DNA of 64,000 nt from Solirubrobacter deserti (GTDB taxonomy: Bacteria; Actinomycetota; Thermoleophilia; Solirubrobacterales; Solirubrobacteraceae): positions 62,001-126,000 of the forward strand of contig NZ_QPKJ02000006.1 of assembly GCF_003344625.1 (NCBI RefSeq), in the 5' to 3' direction. Below, piece by piece: positions 59,426 to 64,000 of the stretch. The notes under the pieces were generated by a model, which did no database searches, was not told the DNA's origin, and worked only from the letters and a program-made list of their open reading frames with translations. The translations under genes were made by a program, and so were the position numbers. Each line of letters opens with the position of its first letter. The first letter of the stretch is position 1.

Positions 59426-62035
59426 CTACTTGGTGACCTTGATCGACTTGCCCGAGGCCTTGCCCGACAGGTAGTTGCCGTCGCCCGGCCAGGAGATCGA
59501 GACCTTCCAGGTGCCGCGCGCGAGCTTGGGCACCGTCACGGTCACGACGCCGTTCTTGAGCGTCCCGGTCACCTTCTTCGTGGTCTTACCCTTCTTGAGC
59601 GTGAGCGTGACCTTGCCCGTGGCCTTGGTCAGCCCCGTGGCGGTGGTGATCGTCACCTTGTACTTGCCGGCCTTCTTGCTCGTCGGCGCCTTCGAGACGG
59701 CACCCGCGACCTTGCTGGCCTTCACCTTGACCTTGACCGCCGGGCCGGGGCCCGGGTTGGCGATCGGCGTCGGGCCCGGGGTCCCGACGGGATCGGGGGT
59801 GACGACCGGATCGGGCGCCGTCACCGTCAGCGAACCGGTCTCGGTGAAGCCGAGCAGCTGGTCGTTGCCCGCGTAGGTGAGCGTGTAGTCGTACGTTCCC
59901 GCGGGCAGCGCACCGAGCGCGAACGTCGCGACCCCGTTGGCGAGCGTGGCCGTGGGCGACGCGACCGTCGTGCCGGCCTGCTTGAGGACGAGCGCGACGT
60001 CACCCGAGACGGTGCGCTCGTAGTAGTTGGAGACCTCGAGCGAGATCGTCGCCGCGGTGCCCTGCTTGACCGGTGCGGCCGTCACCTTGCGCGTCGCGAC
60101 GGCCGCACCCGGAAGGCCGCCGAAGAACACGTCCAGCGCGTGCTTGGCGGCCGCGGCGCCGGCGATGCTGTTCGGGGTGGCGGCGTCGCCGAACGCGGTG
60201 CGGACCTGGCCCTTGCGCGTGTCGACCGTGCCCCAGGCCCCGGCAACGGTGGTGAGGTTCGGGTTCGTCTTGTCGGCGAGCCACGCGGTCCGCGCCTCGG
60301 CGAGCGTCTTCGGCGCATTCGCACCCAGGGCCGCGAGCGCGGCCGACAGGGCCGCCGGGCTGATGTCGGTCGGGCCGCCGGACGTGACCGTCACATTGCC
60401 CTGGGCGTTGGTGCCCACGGTCGCCGTCTCGTTGCCCAGGTAGTCACCGGCATCCGTGTACACGGACTGGCTCGGCTTGACCGTGTTGACGTCCGTCTGC
60501 CAGGTGAAGCCGGCGATCGCGGCGTTGATCTTCTGCCAGGCGGGGAGAGCCGTCGAGAAGCCGAGGTTGACCTTGTTCGGCTGCGGCTGGGTGAAGAACC
60601 AGTTCGACATGTACTCCGTGTGCGTGCGCGGCGGCTGCGCGTTGCCCTTGTGAATCCACTGACGGGTCACCCCGTCCTGGGCCCCGGCGCCGCTCTTGCC
60701 CTTGTAGGCGAACAGATACGGGACCTGCAGTCGCGCCTTGCTCTTGCGCGCCTGGCTGGTGTCACCGTGCGGGAAGTACGTGATCGCGTTGGTGTCGGTC
60801 GGCAGGTACTCGGTGACGAAATTGCCGAGGTACTGGTTGACGAGCTCGCCGTACAGGTAGCTGGCGAAGCGGCCGTTGCCCTGCGCGTCGGCGGCGGGCT
60901 CCGGATTGCGCGTCTGCAGCGGGTTCGGGGTCGCGCCCGTTGGGTTGCCGCCGACCTTGCCACCGTCGAGGACGGTGTCGAAGTTGTAGACCGTGACGTT
61001 GTTCTTCTGCGCCTCCTTGTTCACGAAGGGCAGCACCGCGCGCGTGTTCGGGCACCAGGTGCCGCCGAACAGGATCGCCGCGTCGGCGTCCGTCGAGTGC
61101 TCGAGGATGTCGACGATCTCGGGGTAGGTGACCTGGTTCACGCGCCAACCGCCGTCCGCGGCGGCGTTGTCGGCGGCCGTGAGGACGTCCGGGCCGATCC
61201 GGGAGGCGTTGCCCTGGGTGGCGACGCGCTGGCGCTCGTTGGCCTCCTCCTGCCACCACTCGAACTGGCCGACGGTCGCGAACGGCTTGTTCGCGATCGC
61301 CGTCGCGACCTTCGCCGCCGCCTGCGCGTCGTCGGTGAGGTTGACCCAGTCGACGACCTTGTCGTTGGCCGCGCCGTCCCTGTTGTTGGTGTTGTAGACG
61401 ACGAAGAAGCTGTCCGCGACGTCCGCGGGAGCCGTGCCGGACGTGTAGTCGTAGAGCGGGTTGACGCTGTCGTTGACCTCGGTGGCGTGGCCGACGGTCG
61501 TGTCGACCGATTGGCCCTGATCGCCCGGCAACTTGCGGTCGGCCTTGACGCCGTTGCCCAGCGACTGCGCGAGCAGGTTCTGCCACGCGTCCCGGAAGCG
61601 GATGCGCGAGGACTCGATCAGCTTCAAGGCGTCCGCCTTGCGGATGTCGAGGTCCGGGACCTCGGCGGCACCCACGTTGACACCACCCGAGAAGTTCGGG
61701 TTGAACCAATAGACCTTCTGCGCGCCGGCGGCGCGCGCGGCCGCGTCGACGGCCACGGCCCGCGCCGCGAACGTGGCGTCGGTCGAGGGATCGCCGATCA
61801 GCAGCGCGAAGGTGCCCGGCTGACGCAGCAGATGCTGGAAGCGGTCGTAGGTGACCGAGTCGATCACCGTGTTGGCGGGAACGCCCAGCGTGCGCTGGAG
61901 GAAGTCCGCGCGCTGGTAGGAGGTGGTGGTGGCGGTGCGCAGCGGCGCCGCGTCGGCGGTCGCCGCGAACGGCACCACCGTGGCGGCCGCGACCGCCGCG
62001 GCCGCCGCGCGCCTCCATCGGGATGAAAGGGTCAC
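59426..62035 (-). CDS. Secreted protein with thioredoxin-like WCPN motif and Ig-like domains
   Basis: An 869-residue exported protein. A signal peptide (basic, then an Ala-rich core) ends near residue 31. The large N-terminal part contains GTFALLIGDPSTDATFAARA and VYWFNPNFSGGVNVG, and near residue 327 ILFGGTWCPNTRAVLPFVNK, a thioredoxin-like W-C-P-N with only one Cys. The C-terminal part has two Ig-like beta domains (about 645-740 and 775-869) joined by a Pro spacer. I prefer the GTG at 62035 (GAGGA before it) over the GTG at 62047. It is co-directional with the desulfurase. The overall family is not known to me. Confidence 0.75.
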   Translation of the reverse strand: MTLSSRWRRAAAAAVAAATVVPFAATADAAPLRTATTTSYQRADFLQRTLGVPANTVIDSVTYDRFQHLLRQPGTFALLIGDPSTDATFAARAVAVDAAARAAGAQKVYWFNPNFSGGVNVGAAEVPDLDIRKADALKLIESSRIRFRDAWQNLLAQSLGNGVKADRKLPGDQGQSVDTTVGHATEVNDSVNPLYDYTSGTAPADVADSFFVVYNTNNRDGAANDKVVDWVNLTDDAQAAAKVATAIANKPFATVGQFEWWQEEANERQRVATQGNASRIGPDVLTAADNAAADGGWRVNQVTYPEIVDILEHSTDADAAILFGGTWCPNTRAVLPFVNKEAQKNNVTVYNFDTVLDGGKVGGNPTGATPNPLQTRNPEPAADAQGNGRFASYLYGELVNQYLGNFVTEYLPTDTNAITYFPHGDTSQARKSKARLQVPYLFAYKGKSGAGAQDGVTRQWIHKGNAQPPRTHTEYMSNWFFTQPQPNKVNLGFSTALPAWQKINAAIAGFTWQTDVNTVKPSQSVYTDAGDYLGNETATVGTNAQGNVTVTSGGPTDISPAALSAALAALGANAPKTLAEARTAWLADKTNPNLTTVAGAWGTVDTRKGQVRTAFGDAATPNSIAGAAAAKHALDVFFGGLPGAAVATRKVTAAPVKQGTAATISLEVSNYYERTVSGDVALVLKQAGTTVASPTATLANGVATFALGALPAGTYDYTLTYAGNDQLLGFTETGSLTVTAPDPVVTPDPVGTPGPTPIANPGPGPAVKVKVKASKVAGAVSKAPTSKKAGKYKVTITTATGLTKATGKVTLTLKKGKTTKKVTGTLKNGVVTVTVPKLARGTWKVSISWPGDGNYLSGKASGKSIKVTK

Positions 62036-62091
62036 GCTCTTCCTCACTTGCTCTCGTTGGGGTGGGTGCTGCACCCCCGCGCGGACCGGCG

Positions 62092-62115
62092 CAGGGGGAA
62101 TCGACGCTCCCCCTG
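62092..62115 (-). promoter_or_regulatory. Stem-loop in the leader of the secreted thioredoxin-like gene
   Basis: CAGGGGGA (62092-62099) and TCCCCCTG (62108-62115) form a perfect 8-bp stem with an eight-base loop, about 57 bases before the start at 62035. A second 6-bp stem (CGCCCG/CGGGCG, 62179-62198) lies just past the stop at 62216. They could be a terminator of the mucin-like gene or leader structures. Confidence 0.45.
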
Positions 62116-62215
62116 ACCGGATGCCCTGGCGGCCGGCGGGGAGCGGCGGGTGCTGCGATGTTGAATTCGCGGTGGCCCCGCCCGGACTCACACGGGCGAG
62201 GTCAGACCGGCACGT

Positions 62216-63316
62216 TCAGTTGTGCTTGGTGCGCCGGCGGCCGAACAGCTGCTCACGCACCTCGCCGAACGCGAGGCAGAAGAAGCCGAGGGCGACGAGC
62301 GCCACGAGGATCCCCACGCCGGCCAGGCGGGTGTCACCCACGTGGCTTGCGGCCTGGCTGGCCAACTCGTACTTCGTGGTGTCGGCGACGTTCGCCACCG
62401 CGCCCGGCACGACGCCCGTTCCCGGCCCACCGGCCGGCGCGCCGTTCGCGGCGACCTCGGTGCTACCGCCCGGGACCTGCGGGGCGGCGTCGACCACTGG
62501 CGCCGCGCCGTCGACCGCAGCGGTGCCGGCCGCAGCATCGGTGCTCGCGGTGACCGCCGTGTCTGGCGCGGCGTCCGACCCGGCCGTCGAAGCACTCGCG
62601 CTCGACGACGACGCGGAGCCCGAGGAGGACGGTGAGCTGCCCGAGGTCGACGTGCGCGTCGTGGACGAGTTGGTCGTCGATGACGTGCTCGTCGTGGACG
62701 GGCTCGGCGTCGTGGACTTGGTGGACTCCGTCTTGTTCGACGACGTCTTCGTCGACTGCGTCTTGTTCGAGGACTTGGTCGTCGTCTGGGACTTGCTCGT
62801 CGTCTGCGTCCGGGTCGACGGGCTCTTGGTGGTCGTCGTGGAGGGCTGGGTCGTCGCCGCCGGGTTGGTCGTCGTGGTCGTCGTGGTCTGCGGGTTGCCG
62901 CCCCCGCCGTTCGTCGGCGGCGCGGTCGCCGTCGCGCTGGGCGTGTTCGTCGGCGTCGCGGTCGGCGTCGGCGTCTTCTGGTCGTCGACCCACGCCTGGT
63001 AGGAGCTGATCCGCGACCACTCCGTCCACTTCGCCGTCTTGAGCAGCTGCCCGTCGGCGTCGTAGTAGAGGATCGCGTTCTGGCCGAAGTCGTAGGAGAC
63101 GTACGGGATCGGCGTGCAAGCCACGTCGTCGTACCCGGGGAGCGTGTCCCGCCCGTCGCTGTAGGTCTGCCCGTCGATCGTCACCGAGATCGGGAACGGG
63201 TTGTCGGCGGGGTTCGTGACGCCCTGGGCCTGGGCCGCCGGAGCAAGGGCCAGCCCTGCGACGGCAGCGCTGAGGACGGCGGTCGCCACGCGGGTGCGAC
63301 CGCGGGATACGTGCAC
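62216..63316 (-). CDS. Mucin-like Ser/Thr-rich membrane protein
   Basis: A 366-residue protein. A signal peptide (ends near AAQAQ, residue 31) precedes a short folded region of about 80 residues with one Cys (DDVACTPIPYVSYDF). A very long Ser/Thr/Pro/Asn stretch (about residues 95-235) suits O-glycosylation. One transmembrane helix near residues 340-360 precedes a basic tail (FGRRRTKHN), giving a type I topology. The GTG at 63316 has AGGAG upstream. The ATG at 63343, overlapping the symporter stop as TGATG, is equally possible. It is presumably surface-exposed. Function unknown. Confidence 0.72.
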   Translation of the reverse strand: MHVSRGRTRVATAVLSAAVAGLALAPAAQAQGVTNPADNPFPISVTIDGQTYSDGRDTLPGYDDVACTPIPYVSYDFGQNAILYYDADGQLLKTAKWTEWSRISSYQAWVDDQKTPTPTATPTNTPSATATAPPTNGGGGNPQTTTTTTTNPAATTQPSTTTTKSPSTRTQTTSKSQTTTKSSNKTQSTKTSSNKTESTKSTTPSPSTTSTSSTTNSSTTRTSTSGSSPSSSGSASSSSASASTAGSDAAPDTAVTASTDAAAGTAAVDGAAPVVDAAPQVPGGSTEVAANGAPAGGPGTGVVPGAVANVADTTKYELASQAASHVGDTRLAGVGILVALVALGFFCLAFGEVREQLFGRRRTKHN

Positions 63317-63342
63317 TGTCTTGTTCTCCTGTCGTCTGGTCA

Positions 63343-64000
63343 TCAGCTGCGCACCAGCTGCTGTTCGGGAGCGGGTGCGAAGACGGGTGGCGTGGGCGCC
63401 GCCACGGGCGCGCCCGGGTACGCGTACGCGGCGACGGCCGCGGGCTGCGCCTGAGCCGGCCATGCGGCCGCGGCGAGCGCCGGCTGCGGCGGCCATGCGG
63501 GGGCGGCGGGCGCCGGCTGCGGTGCCTGCCGGTCGTCCTCGACGTACACCGCCTGCCCATTGAAGATCGCGTCGTTGAGCAGGCCGGTCTGCCGGGCCAC
63601 GACGGTCGCGCTGACGGCGGCCGCGGTGACGTTGGTGGCGGTCCGCGCCATGTCGGCGATCACGCCGATCGGGATCGTCGCCGCGACGAACTCGAGCGGC
63701 AACCCGGCCGCCGACATCACCGTGGCGGCGGAAACCGTCGCCGCGCCGGGGACGCCGGCCACGCCGATGGAGACGACGATGCTCAGGACCGTCAGCAGCA
63801 GGTAGTCACCCGCCGAGTAGGCCAGCCCGTAGGCGTTGATGCCCCAGACGGCGATCAGGATCGGCCAGATGCCCGCGCAGCCCGGCATGCCGATGTTGGC
63901 GCCGAGCGGCGCCGTGAAGTGCGCGATCTCCGAGTGCACGCCAACCTTGCGCGTGAGCTGCCCCGTGGTCACCGGCAGGGTGCCGATGCTGCTCTGTGTC
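63343..64000 (-). CDS. TcyP-like cystine:cation symporter, C-terminal part (cut by window edge)
   Basis: The last 219 codons of a DAACS-family symporter; the start is beyond base 64000. The segments TQSSIGTLP, APLGANIGMPGCAGIWP, VSIGVAGVPGAATVSAATV and DMARTATNVTAAAVSA line up with the TcyP/YdjN L-cystine branch (GCAG and GVAGV motifs), whereas dicarboxylate carriers have a TINMDG motif. A Pro/Ala-rich tail (about 60 residues) after the last helix is unusual. It is first in a minus-strand run with the mucin-like, thioredoxin-like and desulfurase genes. Cystine specificity is my inference. Confidence 0.8.
   Translation of the reverse strand, partial: TQSSIGTLPVTTGQLTRKVGVHSEIAHFTAPLGANIGMPGCAGIWPILIAVWGINAYGLAYSAGDYLLLTVLSIVVSIGVAGVPGAATVSAATVMSAAGLPLEFVAATIPIGVIADMARTATNVTAAAVSATVVARQTGLLNDAIFNGQAVYVEDDRQAPQPAPAAPAWPPQPALAAAAWPAQAQPAAVAAYAYPGAPVAAPTPPVFAPAPEQQLVRS

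Noticed and set aside
1..64000. tRNA, rRNA, intact insertion sequences, integrases or attachment sites
   Set aside because: None could be recognised by eye in either strand. A covariance-model search (for example tRNAscan or Rfam) would be needed to exclude short RNA genes.

Overview
This 64 kb window is very GC-rich chromosomal DNA with dense genes, frequent GTG/TTG starts and many 1-4 base stop/start overlaps. It carries many secreted or lipid-anchored proteins, an LCP-type cell-wall protein, an FHA/Ser-Thr kinase island, ECF sigma factors of the ECF41 and ECF42 types, and a DHA-kinase/PTS set. Together these suggest a soil actinomycete-type bacterium, and the Thermoleophilia/Solirubrobacterales are my best guess. 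That placement is inference: there is no rRNA, tRNA or ribosomal marker in the window, and I see no CRISPR array, intact insertion sequence or prophage. The gene content reads as chromosomal with accessory patches rather than as one mobile island.

Layout. 1-11 kb is a patchy region of short genes: the tail of an ECF41 sigma factor, small membrane proteins, an orphan SMI1/KNR4 protein, a TolB-propeller/RTX secreted protein, an ECF sigma/anti-sigma-like pair, a RibD-type reductase divergent from a PadR regulator, a gamma-carbonic-anhydrase-like protein and a frameshifted membrane gene. 10.8-13.5 kb is a coupled operon of rhomboid protease, M28 peptidase lipoprotein and ERCC4 nuclease. 13.5-16.1 kb holds a collagen-like protein and an MbnP/MbnH pair (copper protein plus di-heme enzyme) preceded by a cluster of four hairpins. 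16.2-19.6 kb has two related small membrane proteins behind a class A beta-lactamase, divergent from a YCII/DGPF protein plus ECF42 sigma factor.

19.6-26.1 kb is a phospho-signalling island: an FHA-HtrA protease, a Ser/Thr kinase with repeated TRVS motifs in its linker, two secreted or anchored proteins and a small FHA protein, all on the minus strand. It faces an FHA-HTH regulator whose start codon overlaps that of the small FHA gene on the opposite strand. 26.2-28.1 kb has a DUF6518 membrane protein coupled to a cold-shock-like protein, and a broken heme peroxidase.

28.2-34.0 kb is the most striking block: a 1,689-residue Ala/Pro-rich protein with polymorphic-toxin architecture, followed one base later by a candidate immunity gene and then by a decayed short-chain dehydrogenase. 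34.3-39.5 kb has an epimerase divergent from a MarR regulator across a perfect 13-bp palindrome, then dhaM and HPr running into convergent EI, dhaL and dhaK, which would make a complete PEP-dependent dihydroxyacetone phosphorelay. 39.6-44.4 kb has a parvulin-type isomerase, a thioredoxin-like lipoprotein and two unknown membrane proteins.

44.5-54.6 kb encodes a 2,070-residue secreted RHS/NHL protein translationally coupled (ATGA) to a 1,285-residue beta-helical adhesin-like protein that ends in a stem-loop. 54.7-58.1 kb has a PfkB kinase coupled to an acyl-CoA dehydrogenase, divergent from the LCP protein. 58.1-64 kb is a minus-strand run of a TcyP-like cystine symporter (cut by the window edge), a mucin-like membrane protein, a secreted thioredoxin-like protein and a SufS-like cysteine desulfurase. 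I suggest this is a sulfur-amino-acid surface and uptake system.
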